Of a stretch of 34,728 nt of DNA, positions 18,931 to 29,373 are shown one piece after another. A program made the position numbers and the translations under genes. The notes beneath the pieces are model-generated. The model had not been told where the DNA came from, made no database searches, and saw nothing but the letters and a program-made list of their open reading frames with translations. Origin of the DNA: Echinostoma caproni (taxonomy: Eukaryota; Platyhelminthes; Trematoda; Plagiorchiida; Echinostomatidae); NCBI GenBank assembly GCA_900618425.1, contig UZAN01043183.1:1-34728 (forward strand), read 5' to 3'. How positions within the stretch are numbered: position 1 is the stretch's first letter; every line of letters begins with the position of its first letter.

Positions 18931-19756
18931 TAGAAAATAACTTTTGTTTAAAAAGTGCCGAGAGAAAAAATTCCAGTTTGAATAAGACCGTGCGATGTGA
19001 TCTTTTCAAATAATCATAGCTGAGCACATGTCAAAATCGGAGATTTATTCTCGGGTGGTTGCAGGTAATACAGTAATCAAAAACTCCATGGGGTGGACAT
19101 TTTAATCATATTTGTTGAACACATGTGTCCCAACCTCATGTGATTGTGTGGGTGATAATATGTGAAAACGGTCCTCCGAGCTATCGGTGTAGTCCTGAGC
19201 TGGTTGAGCTTAGGTAGAACAAAGGTGTGAATTGTGTCGTATGTGAGCTACTCCATCGTGTTCCCTTCCTCCCCGAAAGTCTGTATGAGTTACAAACTGA
19301 TTCCTTCCGTCGTTCCATTCCATTTCCCGTTTTTTATACCGTTGTTGTTGTTGTTGTTAAAGTCTGCATGTGCTGAAATGTATGAACATGTGAAATCATC
19401 ATCATTTCAAAACACGTTCTTTTTACAAAACGTTTGTACACAAAAGCATTGCTCAGCAGTTGTACTGATTGTACAGTCAAAACTTCGATGAATACAAAAC
19501 CCTATGTCTTTAACAGGATGATTATACTTTTCAGAGAACAAACGAGACTGTTTTCTTTCTTTTTTATAACACACGTGTTTCCAAATCAGTTAGTTCATTT
19601 GAGTTACCTTGAAAAATAACCTGTAGTATACAATGCTAAGGATTCTAGTCTATAAGTAGTTATAATTCAGAATTCAGTTCGTGTTTGAAAATCATTTTTC
19701 CTTCCGTGTCACCACTGGTTACGTTCCCATCTGTTTTGTGAGTCCAACCAGAGATG
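18931..19756. other. No gene recognised; (GTT)n at 19341-19358
   Basis: Spacer with a six-unit GTT microsatellite and AT-rich sequence. Short frames here have no recognisable motif. Confidence 0.4.
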
Positions 19757-19862
19757 CAGTCAATCGCCTGCTATGTCGCACTCAGAAGAAGTCGCATTTT
19801 CCAATATCTCCTCACATTTGAAAAAATCCAAACCAATCACATGCTTAATAATGTACTTGCTC
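19757..19862 (+). repeat. Truncated terminus of a second Tigger-family element
   Basis: About 105 bp aligned with the inward-reading right end of the 20.5-23.8 kb Tigger element. It starts CAGTCAATC, continues TGTCGCAC and AAGTCGCATTTTCCAA, and ends near ATGCTTAATAATGT. The 5' neighbour is not TA, so the insertion border is eroded. The peptide similarity between this stretch and 23.7 kb is explained by this nucleotide homology and is not evidence for a gene. Confidence 0.65.
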
Positions 19863-20467
19863 ACTGTGTATTTTCACCGCTTCAGTAAAGTTGCTTGGTT
19901 GTTGATCTATTTTTGGGTTGGTGCAAAGCCGCATCCACGTTGTACATCGTTCGCCGCCTCCATTGTAAGTTTAATGTCCCTGGATGTGTTATTGGTGACC
20001 TTGTGTTTATTATACGTATTACAGATGTACACTGCGGTGGACTTTATATATTCAGATTTTTGGTAAGCCTATAATTGAAATAAAAAATGGAGGACTTTCT
20101 GGAATTAGTAAGCAGTGACTAGGTTGAAAAAATCCGTAAAGAAAGGGGAGTACCTCAGGGACACTTGAACCTGAAAAACAGCCGAAAACCGAATGCATTG
20201 TACTAACTGTGGGCGACAGAAAAGCTAACAATTTATTCGGTACCTAAAGGTTATGCGAGACGGTGTATCTAAATTCCGTCTTAAATAAACAATATAATTA
20301 TTCGAAATAAGTTATAGAATGACAGCATTTTTCGTTGATGTGGTGTATTTTATGAAAAACGGTCGATTTTTCATACTACCTAATAGAATCTACTACTGCT
20401 ATTAACATGCTGTGTCGCACTTTCTGGAATTTACTCACTTTTTCGAGTTCTCGAGGGCCGCGATATA
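19863..20467. other. No gene recognised; left arm of a palindrome at 20411-20455
   Basis: Spacer to the left of the Tigger element. Its last 60 bases, 20411-20455, are the reverse complement of 20496-20545 inside the element. Confidence 0.45.
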
Positions 20468-20492
20468 CAGTCAATCTCCTGCTATGTCGCAC
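20468..20492 (+). repeat. Left terminal inverted repeat of Tigger element
   Basis: 25 bp, 24 of them matching the complement of 23777-23801, preceded by TA. Confidence 0.75.
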
Positions 20493-21338
20493 CCCTCTCG
20501 GGAATTCGAAAAAGTGGGTAAGTTCCAGGAACTGTCACATAACAGGGTAATCAATGGTAGATGGTAGTAGGTAGCATAAAGGTTTTGTGCCAAAATAAAC
20601 CGGGTCGATGAAAAGTAAGTTAATCCTATTAGTTGTTCCCAATAAATATGATTATAAACTGTTTGCTTATAACGGAGTCTAGATCTACCGTACTTTATGT
20701 ATCGAAGAAATTTAAATCTTTTATAACACCCCCAGTTTAATATCGGTACATTGCATACGGTATTCAGCCCTTTTCAGTTGTGTCTAATTATCCCAAACGA
20801 CCTTCTTCAGGGTAACTTTTTCCGACCCAATTATCCCATATTAACGCCAGATATTCCTCAATTCCATTGCAATGTGAGGCTAACCACAGAATTGATTATA
20901 TGACGTCCACCATAACATACAACTGTTTTAGCTATAATAATCACGTCATTATCACCTCTTTCAATGAAAACTTAGTGAACCAGTTCGAATACAGTGAGAA
21001 GGAAATAACATCTGAAATAAGTGAAATATCTGTTACGAGGTAAACTCAGAACATTGGCTTCCTTCCCATGTTCAAAATGATTGTTCGCTGTGCAATTTAT
21101 TCACTAGCGTCTGCAGACATCTATTCTTTCATTCACTTTTGTTGTTACCAGTGTATGTTCAAAGCGATTGAAGTATTCGCCATGTCCGTTGTTGGTCGAA
21201 TTATGTTCAACACGTGATGTCATAACGTGCTTTACAAACCATACCTTTTCACTTTAAGATGTCCGAGTATCAATTTAAGATGTCATGCTCTTATGTGGAT
21301 AGTACGATAGTTCGATTACTCCATCGTTTCACATTGTC

Positions 21339-21674
21339 TTGTAATTTTGTGATCATCTTATTTACTTTGTACAGTCTGTCCGTGTGTTGAAGGCACGTCT
21401 GCTATACAGTATTTCACGGTTTCGAGGCGAAGCCCAAGTGCCCCTGGTCTACTAAAACCTCGCGACTGTAAATAAGGTGTGCTTTCTTCCTCGGTTACTT
21501 GGGCAAGCGCCAGATCTCTTGTTGCGGTGACCCATCCAACCGATCGATAAATGAACCCGAACGGCTGGCATAGGAGGAATGAAAACGTTCCAGTGATGAT
21601 GACACTTGGCCAACGTTTGAATCGTCCAAGGTACATGCATTACTTTTTTCAAATCGGTTCTCGTGAAAATTTTC
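21339..21674. repeat. Unnamed dispersed repeat D, copy 1 (inside Tigger element)
   Basis: This aligns with 34219-34625. Shared blocks are CCGTGTG[T/C]TGA near the start, AAGGTGTG, CTTGTTGCGG-like TG[T]TGCGG, CGA[T/C]CGA[T/C][A/G]..ATGAA, and CAACGTTTGA[A]TCGTC[C/T]AAG near the end. Copy 2 has about 100 extra bases in its second half. No known domain, tail or terminal repeat was identified. The short minus-strand frames here are not alike in the two copies, so I treat it as noncoding. Confidence 0.65.
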
Positions 21675-22419
21675 CTGCAAGCGGGAGTTTAGTTGGAAGA
21701 AATTTCCTTCTGTTCAGCTAACCCAAGGTTAAAAACACCAACCTACAGAAATAACGCCAACTCTCAAGCAATTAAGAATTCACAAACTGTCCTTAAACCC
21801 GATTTGCGATGACCTTTGACAAGTGATCTGTCTAATTTCATCATTGTTCTAGGACAAGTGAGAGTTCATTCATTCACACAGGCGCGTCCGCGCGACGGTG
21901 GTTATCGATCGCTCGGATCTGACATCTTACTCCACTCACCCGCTCACCAGTCAATGGCGATTATCGTTCTTTAGTTTGCACGTAAGTGCGACAGAGCCCA
22001 TCAATAGATCGAATGACCGTGGCTTTGGATCACTGTAGCAAAATTGACCACATTCGAGTGCCTCACAGAATTGCAAAACACTTTGCAGATTACAAAGATG
22101 TATTTTTGGCAAAATCATAAATTGTCGTTTGTCTCAGCCTGGCTCTCCTATGGAACTCCACAAACGCGCTGTTTAACTCATATGTACACTTCAATAACGG
22201 ATCCGAACTATAAGGATTAGCCAAGGCAAACAGCTTCAATTGAACCAATCATTTATGCGCCTCTCTGAATGAGATAACTTCCGGTGCATTCACTGCCTGA
22301 CATTCATTTTCTTCTTTGCAAATGCTTAGCTTGATGTGAAACGAATTCATCTAATGACTGAAAAGAGACTTGATACAAAAGAATTAAATAACCCTCTTCT
22401 TCACCGTCAAATTCCAAAT

Positions 22420-23467
22420 AGGTGATTTATTCTTCGAAAAGACGGTCATCAACAGACACGTAATGAGTAAAGTCCCCGATCAAATCGCATGTATCCTATG
22501 ATGGCTATAATGGTTTCATCTTCGATCAAAACATATTCCAGTAAATCTTTCCGAAACGAACATTTGAAAGATCAAATTACGCCCTGATCCATTGGTTGTA
22601 ACATTGAAGAACAGCTCAGAGGCAGTCATACCAGTTTGATGTTGGAGCACACAATGGCTTGGTCATGACAAGGAGCGCTTTCCATAAATAGTAAAATAGA
22701 GCGTCTTTGAGAAACCATTTCTCGGTTGAAATCGGACAGCCAAGTGTGAAAGAACGCAAAAGTCATTCACGCGTGCTTTGAAGAATTATAACTGCATGGA
22801 AGGCTTTTTCTATCTATACCTAGAAGGCATCGTGCAGTTTGAAACTTTCTAATTACTAACGGTGATAACTTCTCTCCACTCATGCTCCCAGAAACTGCCT
22901 TTCCTTTCAGACTTCGTGTTCTTTCTGAGAGCTGCCTGTAATACAAAACTGTTTCATCTACATTGAATATATCACAGTAAGCACATCCATGCGGTAACCC
23001 CACTCGAAACTTGTCTACTGCATCACGTGGTACCGTTAAACGTTTCCCATAGACCGATAAAGTATTTCACGTGAGTTGCTTGTTTCTTACTTTGTACGAA
23101 TGAATAGCATATCTGTCTGACCAAGAGCGAAACCAATCTTTGGAAGTCCTGAGGTCATTATGCTTTCTTACGTTCGATGCTCCCCACCATTGGGAACTCA
23201 CCATGCTTTTCCCTCATAGCAGTAAACCAAGCCGAAGTGGCCTCATCCACTCCCTTGAACTTTTCGTTGATTTTCAAGTGGCATCTTTAATCAGATGATT
23301 CAAAATTCAAAAATTCCCCCCGATAGTCGTTCAATGAAATATACAACATATTAGCCAAATTTTCGTGAAATTCCAAATGATTTTGCCATGAAGCTCTGAG
23401 TTGCCCTTGACTGTTTCAGCGTTTCCAAAACATTCTGCTTTTCTCTGATCGATAGGCGCTTGCACAT
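22420..23467 (-). pseudogene. pogo/Tigger (CENP-B-like) transposase
   Basis: Read on minus from an ATG at 23467-23465. First the DNA-binding helix-turn-helix: LSIREKQNVLETLKQS, FMAKSFGISRKFG, then a stop. The second DNA-binding part is FKGVDEATSAWFTAMREKHG and DLRTSKDWFRSWSDRYAI. The DDE domain follows: CDIFNVDETVLYYRQLSERT (first Asp), FFHTWLSDFNREM, ILLFMESAPCH where families have DNAPxH (second acidic residue is Glu, not Asp), LPLSCSSMLQPMDQGVI (third Asp), then a stop and SFKCSFRK. The order and spacing match Tigger/jerky transposases. Stops and frameshifts make it a pseudogene. The open part 22767-23003 is the best preserved. It lies wholly within the 3.3-kb TIR-bounded unit. Confidence 0.85.
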
Positions 23468-23776
23468 TTTGACGTCAAATAACATTGTCTCCGATCACTT
23501 GCATCGGTGTGCCTTCGTCGCAAGGATTATCCAATCAATGAACAGTGCTATGAACGCATCACACTAGATGCAACGCCATTGGTTATTTGAGATATTTCAG
23601 TGTGGATGGCCAATGGTAGTCCAGAACATCGGTCAACGACCAAGTGAGTACGTATCAGTGGCTGCGGCACATTGAGGGCTGCGACATCGCATATTTAAAA
23701 ACCACGTTATTAAGCATACCGTTGATTTGGGATTTCGACAAAGTGGGAAGATGTTGGAAAATGCGACTTGTCAGGC

Positions 23777-23801
23777 GTGCGACATTGCAGGAGATTGACT
23801 G
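23777..23801 (-). repeat. Right terminal inverted repeat of Tigger element
   Basis: 25 bp, 24 of them matching the complement of 20468-20492, followed by TA. Confidence 0.75.
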
Positions 23802-23803
23802 TA

Positions 23804-23912
23804 GGCGGAGTTTGATCTTAGCATAAAATACTGCGCAAACCTTCAAATTCATGATTTAATTCGATACTAATAAATCGGATACAGACCTTAAAGATATTTA
23901 TCTCAAACAGCA
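23804..23912. other. Short spacer between Tigger and PLE copy P4
   Basis: About 110 bp of AT-rich flank. No feature recognised. Confidence 0.4.
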
Positions 23913-23925
23913 ATGGATGATTAAA
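23913..23925. repeat. Target-site duplication of P4, left copy
   Basis: CAATGGATGATTA, matching 24728-24740 at 12 of 13 positions. Confidence 0.6.
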
Positions 23926-24727
23926 TTGCAATACTGCACGATTTATGTCCAAGACGATTTCGCTGCATCTCAACATGGTGCATACTGCAGAAAAAAACCT
24001 CAGTTACATAGGATTTTAGCATGGCAACAAAGAAGATTAAAATACGATGAAACAGACAAACATAAAATGGGGAAAGGGTTGAAGGACTATTATCAGGGTG
24101 ATGATAAACAAACATAAAGTTATTTTTGTTGACACAAGGGGGGCTTCCATCGACTGATAGTAATCGCTTCTGCAAACCGTAGCAATCTTGCAATTCGTGA
24201 CTTGTAGATAATCAGAAACGCCATGCTTCGTTCGATCTGGTGTTACGTCATCCGAAGATGTCGAGCTATGGCTGATGACGGAGTCTTGTAGTTTCGACCG
24301 TTGATTCTATGCCGCGGAACTGAACCAGATTGCGTCATCTGACTTTGAAACCAATTTGGAATATGTTCAACCACCCGGTTGCGTAACTGTCGCTCTGTTC
24401 TGCCCACGTAAGTCGCTCCGCACCCACATTGAAAATGGTAAATCAGAATAGAGTTGGTGTACAGAGGAAGACATTCGTTTACCGGGGGTGTGGGTATTCT
24501 AGTTGTCCAATAGACGATTTGGGAGTCGGCTGCATAGTAGGTTCGAGCAATTGCCGATCTCAGTCGTTTTTTGAACAAACTACTTTCGTCATCACTTTTG
24601 AATTGGAAACACAACATGACACGTAATTTTGGGGCTGATGAAACTGTTTCCTTTACAATGGACACGAATCGTGCAGTATTACAGTTTGGTCTTTTCTTTT
24701 GAAATTGCTCTCGGGAAAGGCGTGCTT
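23926..24727 (-). mobile_element. 5'-truncated Penelope-like element with GIY-YIG nuclease (P4)
   Basis: The minus-strand open frame 24665-24243 (140 codons) is the GIY-YIG endonuclease of a PLE. It reads VNECLPLYTNSILIYHFQCG, CGATYVGRTERQLRNRVVEH and SSAIARHL. YVGRTERQLxxRxxEH is the nuclease signature with its Arg and Glu. The frame is open upstream to about 24727 (FIEARLSREQFQKKRP), so the ATG at 24665 is unlikely to be a real start. The 3' untranslated tail (24242-23926) is shared with copy P2, which fixes the family. Flanking bases repeat over 13 bp. RT is absent: the copy is 5'-truncated to about 800 bp. Confidence 0.87.
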
Positions 24728-24740
24728 CAATGAATGATTA
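24728..24740. repeat. Target-site duplication of P4, right copy
   Basis: CAATGAATGATTA, one mismatch from 23913-23925. Confidence 0.6.
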
Positions 24741-24760
24741 CTGTCATGAGATTTTTTGTT

Positions 24761-24948
24761 AGGTTTACTTAGCGGTAGGGGTCGGGTCGTAACATCAGCA
24801 AATCATCATCCCGGATTACGTGTGTTCGAATTCCACCATCACCGCCTAACTTTCTCCATTTGTGTCTTGCATGGAAGTCATTGGATTGGCCGCTTCGCCC
24901 TTCCTGAAAATTGTATCATTGTGTATTCAAAAAAAATTTGGAATAAAT
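24761..24948 (+). repeat. tRNA-derived SINE-like element, copy S1
   Basis: An A-box-like TTAGCGGTAGGG at 24769-24780 and a B-box GTTCGAATTCC at 24824-24834 are spaced as in an internal Pol III promoter. The body (CACCGCC..., GGCCGCTTCGCCC, TTCCTGAAA) and the end (TGTATTC... GGAATAAA) align with the copy at 30.3 kb. Two copies with a shared body and AATAAA-type tail indicate a SINE family. It is noncoding. Confidence 0.55.
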
Positions 24949-25773
24949 TGGTGAGTGCAAAGTGACATGGACACATGAGCTAATGAGTGCAACCCTTGAT
25001 TGCATGAACTACATCTGCCGAGAATCCGGGCTGATCAGCACTTCTAACGCAAACCTGATGCAAAAGCACATGGGCATATGCACACCACATTAAATAATAT
25101 GTGCTGAACAGTGTATCATTTGAGCATTCAGTTCAACTGCAAAATCCGATTAATGTTGCTGGTCAAATCAGTAGAACGATGGAGAGAGCGAGAATGAACG
25201 TTCCGCGGCGGTTTGAAGCACTGTGCACAGGAATCCCATTATGTTTTTCATTAAAGACCGAGTATAGTGTAGAGGAGGATAAAAACGGCACAGAAACGTG
25301 TGCAAACTTGTGCCAATTTGTTGGGCATGTTAAGATCAGAACAACGGTATTAGGGTTGGATGGGAGAGTGTCAATTGCAAATCAAACCCGACCGGTGGTT
25401 GCTAACTTCAGACAATACAAACTCGTGGTTCACAGGCCTATTAAGTGTATATAACTCCCTATAGGAATCTTGTTTATTTGTATATTCAAACGTAATTGCC
25501 CATTTTAACCATGTTTCGGAATTTCCTCAGTTATAGGAATGATTTAAGCAATACATAGTTTCAACCATGCAATTATTCATACAAACTGCAAAGCGTATCG
25601 ACAGTTCAAAATTCCTTATACAATTAATAAATTGTTTTTATGTCACGACAATTGACTGGACATTTAAGATAACTTTTTACGTATAACCGTATTGATTCGC
25701 TTAATTTTTACGTACCTTTGATCTGTCTTTTCAGGTCTGATGTAATTTCACAGTTGGAGGACAACTGTTATCG
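24949..25773 (+). other. No gene recognised; 117-codon open frame 25101-25454
   Basis: The frame 25101-25454 begins with ATG and has no recognisable domain, signal peptide or repeat. It has five Cys and no obvious zinc pattern. Nothing similar occurs elsewhere in the window. I do not call it a gene. The rest is AT-rich spacer. Confidence 0.35.
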
Positions 25774-25791
25774 TATTGTATTGTATTGTAT
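25774..25791. repeat. (GTATT)n short tandem repeat, possible 3' tail of LINE L3
   Basis: Three to four GTATT units. On minus this is an (AATAC)n run lying about 420 bp downstream of the last LINE codons, a plausible microsatellite-type 3' end for a CR1-like LINE. No other copy of the tail is available to confirm it. Confidence 0.35.
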
Positions 25792-26212
25792 GCACGAGGA
25801 AATTTCTTTTCCATATATCGCACCAGGCGTTTACATATATCTGGTGATCATAGTACAGATGTTTGATTAGCCTATTAAAGCTCAATTAGTAACGATCACA
25901 GGGGCGAGCAAATAGCGGTCAAATTGACAACCTTAAAGAGAAATGAGCAGATTGAAATAAAGGCTGTAAACTAGGACAAGAGAGCCGGATAAAGTTACGT
26001 AATATACGGTAGAAATTATAGGTCATGCACAGCAAGTGATGTAATCAAGAAGGGACTAGAGTCGAGTCAATTCAAGTCAAGTAAAGCTTCATGCACCCGA
26101 TAGGATGAATTTTCAGCATTTTCGACATGTTGCAGTAGAAAAAAACGTTAAGTATTGAAAAAGAAGAAATATACATTTACTAAATGACAACCAGACGGGT
26201 TTACGTAAAATC
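25792..26212 (-). other. Probable 3' untranslated region of LINE L3
   Basis: Noncoding stretch between the end of the L3 reading frame and the short tandem repeat. No other feature recognised. Confidence 0.4.
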
Positions 26213-28870
26213 TCAATGTGAGAGATGATTTTTAACGTCAGCAATAATATTTGCTTGGTAGATCAAGATGCGAGCAAAATAAGGGATCATGCTGTTTTTA
26301 TGTGTGGTGGTGCGTACATAAAGAATCCGAAATTGGGAACGGGTACTCGGATGAGAGACCGATTTAATCAGATGGGAGTGCAGACAATGTTCTTCGTTGG
26401 ACAGGATATGGCTGATAAATCGATCGCATGAGTCAAAATGCTTGCTCACAATAAAGTCAACCAAAACGGTCTTTGAAATGCCGCTGCAACGGCAAAGAAG
26501 CTTAAGGGATCTGGAAAAGAGAATAACGTCTTTCTCCTTCAGACCAGAAAAATAAACCGGGGAACAGTACAACCAATGAGGAAGAATGGAAGCAGTCACA
26601 AATGTAAGAATGACATTTGAGGGAACGCCGAGCTTTCTAAGCCTAACAGCGTAGAACGAGAGCATACAAACCCGAATATAAATACTTCAACATGTTTAAA
26701 CCAAGAAAGATTGTGTGTCAAAGGAACTTCAAGATATTTCACAGAGTTAGCTTTGGGGATGGTATTGCCATTAAAAGAAAGTCCAGGCTGATTATTCACA
26801 AGGGTTTGATAAGGCATGCCTGTTTTAAGGCCAAAAGAAACATCCACAAATTTATCTACATGTAACATTAAAGATCGGGGAGTCGACCAACTAAAAATGT
26901 TATGGAGACAAACTTGAAGTTGAGAGAAACAATCGGGAACAGAGGAGAGAGAGCCGACCACCACGTCATCAGCATAATTGCAGGCGATAAAGTTGGGAGG
27001 GATGGGAAGGTCCTTAGTATACAGTGGAAAAAGAAATGGAGACCAAATGGCACCCTGAAAAACTCCAGAGTTAACTTCTAGCAGGGAGGACGATTTACCT
27101 TTACAAAAAGTGCGTTGCGTCCGATGAGTGAAGTAATTAATTAGTACATTCAGTAAATTAGGTGCCAGACCACAGTCCGAAAGACATTGAATGAGAATGC
27201 CGCGATCAAGTGATTCGAAAGCATTAGCATAATCAAGAAAAGTTAAACGGACGATGCCAGCCCCTTTATCCAATAAGGATAAAACGGAATGAACAGAGTG
27301 AGCAACAGCATCAAGAGTGGAAAGCGAATGTGTGTAAGCAAACTGAATAGGGTCATGAGTGACAGATAAAAAGATCAGCCGGTTAAGGACTCTTTCAAAA
27401 ACTTTCAATAATGCTGATGTGCAGGCAATCGGTCGATATTCAGAAGATCCTTTTTTGGGAATTGGGGTTATCCGAGCAGCTCTCCAACAGTCAGTAATGC
27501 TACCCGATGACATACACAAATTGAACAACTCAGAAAATGGTGAAATAAGTTATTCAGCACACTCTTTCAGTAGGAAGGGGAACAACGAATCAGGGCCATG
27601 TGCCTTGTTAAATTTAAGGGACTTAAGTACATTCAGGACTCCCAAAGCGGTGACAGATTGGTTTTCCCCAGTAGATGTAAAGAAAGATGGTGTTGAGTTC
27701 GCTAAAGTAGCATTAGCGAATTGACGGTTTAACTCCTCAACATCCGGAAAAGGTCTGTTGCGTAATCCACAGAGCTGCTTCAAAGCAGACCACATATCGC
27801 GGCAGCTCCGGTTTCCCTGTAAAGTTTCGATATATATACGATTTAGGCGCTGTATTTCTATTTTGATCATTAATGATAGATGTTTGACAGCACTGCGTCT
27901 TTCAGTCCTGTAAGCTTTTTCTTTGTCACAACGAAGTCGTTTTAGAAGAGGCTAGGAGAATCTATCACTTTGAATATATAAGGTCTCAACTGGGCAACAC
28001 AGATCATAGCAGAAATTAAGATAAGATGTAAGATGCTCACAACTGGAAGAGTTGTCTGCATTGGAAAAGACATTGAAGTCGGTAGATGAAATCATATATC
28101 TAAGTTTGGATCAGCTTTTAGAAGTACAACTTCTCCTTCGGATGGTTCTGGATATGAAACAGTTTATAGGGGGATGAAAATATTTTCCGTAAATCTTAGG
28201 GTACAAAAATATAGAGCAATGATCGGAGCTACCTGTGAAAGCCCGCTTCTCAATGAAAAAGATTTCAGAGCTAGTTAAAAAAATCCCGTCGAGTTGGACA
28301 CCAAGCCGGGTAGGAAAATTTACGAGATTCATCAAGCCTAAAGTTGTGAGAAAAGAGATATTAAAACGAATAAAATCATCCGCAGCAATGCATGAAGACT
28401 GGTCTAAACTGGTTACAAGTTGTGAAGAGAAGGATTCGACAAACAGACGAATAACAGAGGCAGGCGTGTTGGGAGAGGTAAATGTTCGCCAATGAAATAT
28501 GATAAAAGTGACTAATAAATCGGGGCTTACAATAAACAAAAATACAATTTGTCTTAGGATTATTAAATTGAGAACATTTACGAGCGTTTTTGCACCATTT
28601 TCTGTTGATGAAAGTGACCACTCCACTACCTCTATGAGGGAAGCTCACATTACGATCAACTCGGAATATGTCAAATCCATCAAGATGCACGACGTTGTCC
28701 TCAATGTCAGGATGTAACCAGCTTTCTTGGAGTAGAATTGCCCCCACATTCTTGCATTCCTTCTACTATATCTGGTATATCGTGACATCATCGAGTTTTC
28801 TCGTGAGCGAACGAACGTTACTTGAGATAATAGATGGAACGGTCAAATGATCAAAAGAACGACGCCTAAG
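26213..28870 (-). pseudogene. CR1-like LINE ORF2: endonuclease and reverse transcriptase (L3)
   Basis: This is the largest recognisable coding unit. Read on minus, the AP-type endonuclease begins near 28860 with VPSIISSNVRSLTRKLDDV. It continues ILLQESWLHPDIED (catalytic Glu), FRVDRNVSFPHRGSGVV, LMNLVNFPTRLGVQLDGIF and GSSDHCSIFL (Ser-Asp-His). A linker (KRLRCDKEKAYRTERRSAVK, MWSALKQLCGLRN) leads to the RT: RITPIPKKGSSEYRPIACTS, LTFLDYANAFESLDRG (motif A), VNSGVFQGAIWSPFLF (motif B), NYADDVVVGS (26965-26976 encodes YADD), NSVKYLEVPLTHNLSW, then the C-terminal ILPHWLYCSPVYFSGLKEKD and SQFRILYVRTTTHKNSM. Frameshifts lie near 26650, 27535 and 28400, with at least two stops. The catalytic motifs survive, so decay is moderate. 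It matches the CR1/Jockey group; exact clade not settled. Confidence 0.9.
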
Positions 28871-29373
28871 CGCTACACGCCAGCCAGTTCGGTGTTTTTT
28901 ATGGTGTTCTTGAACAGATCCTTGTGGTCATTTGAATCGATTTCTCACAGAATGAGCAAAAATTAGAAACTGATGTTTCTGCGCGATAAACTGCAAGGAT
29001 TTCAAAATATGACGTTGTAGGACAACATTTGACGTTGAGAATATAGCGAGTTGATCCAAAAGTAATGTTAACGCTTTTCTCCATTGTAACTTTACAAAAA
29101 TAATATTCCACGATAACAAGGCACGCCAAAATCCAAAGGCCCCACTACTAGGAAATGGGGTTGGACAGGGAGTTGACGTTCTGTTTTGTGCACAATCAAT
29201 CCTCTGTCCAGGTCAGGACCGCAACAATGTCTCAACTAGCTTCTTTTGCTTGTACAATAGTGGATTCAAAATGCAAATAGCAATTACCTCAGCCGTGGTT
29301 CAAAGCCGCCTTCTTATCCCCTTGGAATATCTCCGGTGTATAGTGTGAATCATTTTGAATGCATCCAATTTGT
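28871..29373 (-). other. Possible 5' part of LINE L3; small Cys-containing frame 28899-29129
   Basis: A minus-strand frame of 76 codons ends NFCSFCEKSIQMTTRICSRT, about 30 bp upstream of the L3 endonuclease region. The Cys pattern resembles a zinc-binding end, as in some LINE first ORFs, but the match is too weak to name. The rest to 29373 shows nothing recognisable. Confidence 0.3.

Larger units (their letters stand above)
20468..23801 (-). mobile_element. pogo/Tigger-type DNA transposon
   Basis: Terminal inverted repeats of 25 bp lie at 20468-20492 and 23777-23801. They begin CAGTCAATCTCCTGC and end ATGTCGCAC, and differ at one base. Each is flanked by TA (20466-20467 and 23802-23803), the target used by Tc1/mariner-superfamily transposons. 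The total is 3334 bp. The element holds a minus-strand pogo/Tigger transposase (22420-23467) near its right end and an unrelated dispersed repeat (21339-21674). The remainder of the left half is noncoding. The transposase is broken, so the copy is immobile by itself. Confidence 0.75.

Noticed and set aside
19773..20066. Peptide similarity between 19.77 kb and 23.65-23.85 kb as evidence of a conserved gene
   Set aside because: The similarity lies in Tigger terminal sequence at the nucleotide level, outside the transposase frame, and includes the TIR.
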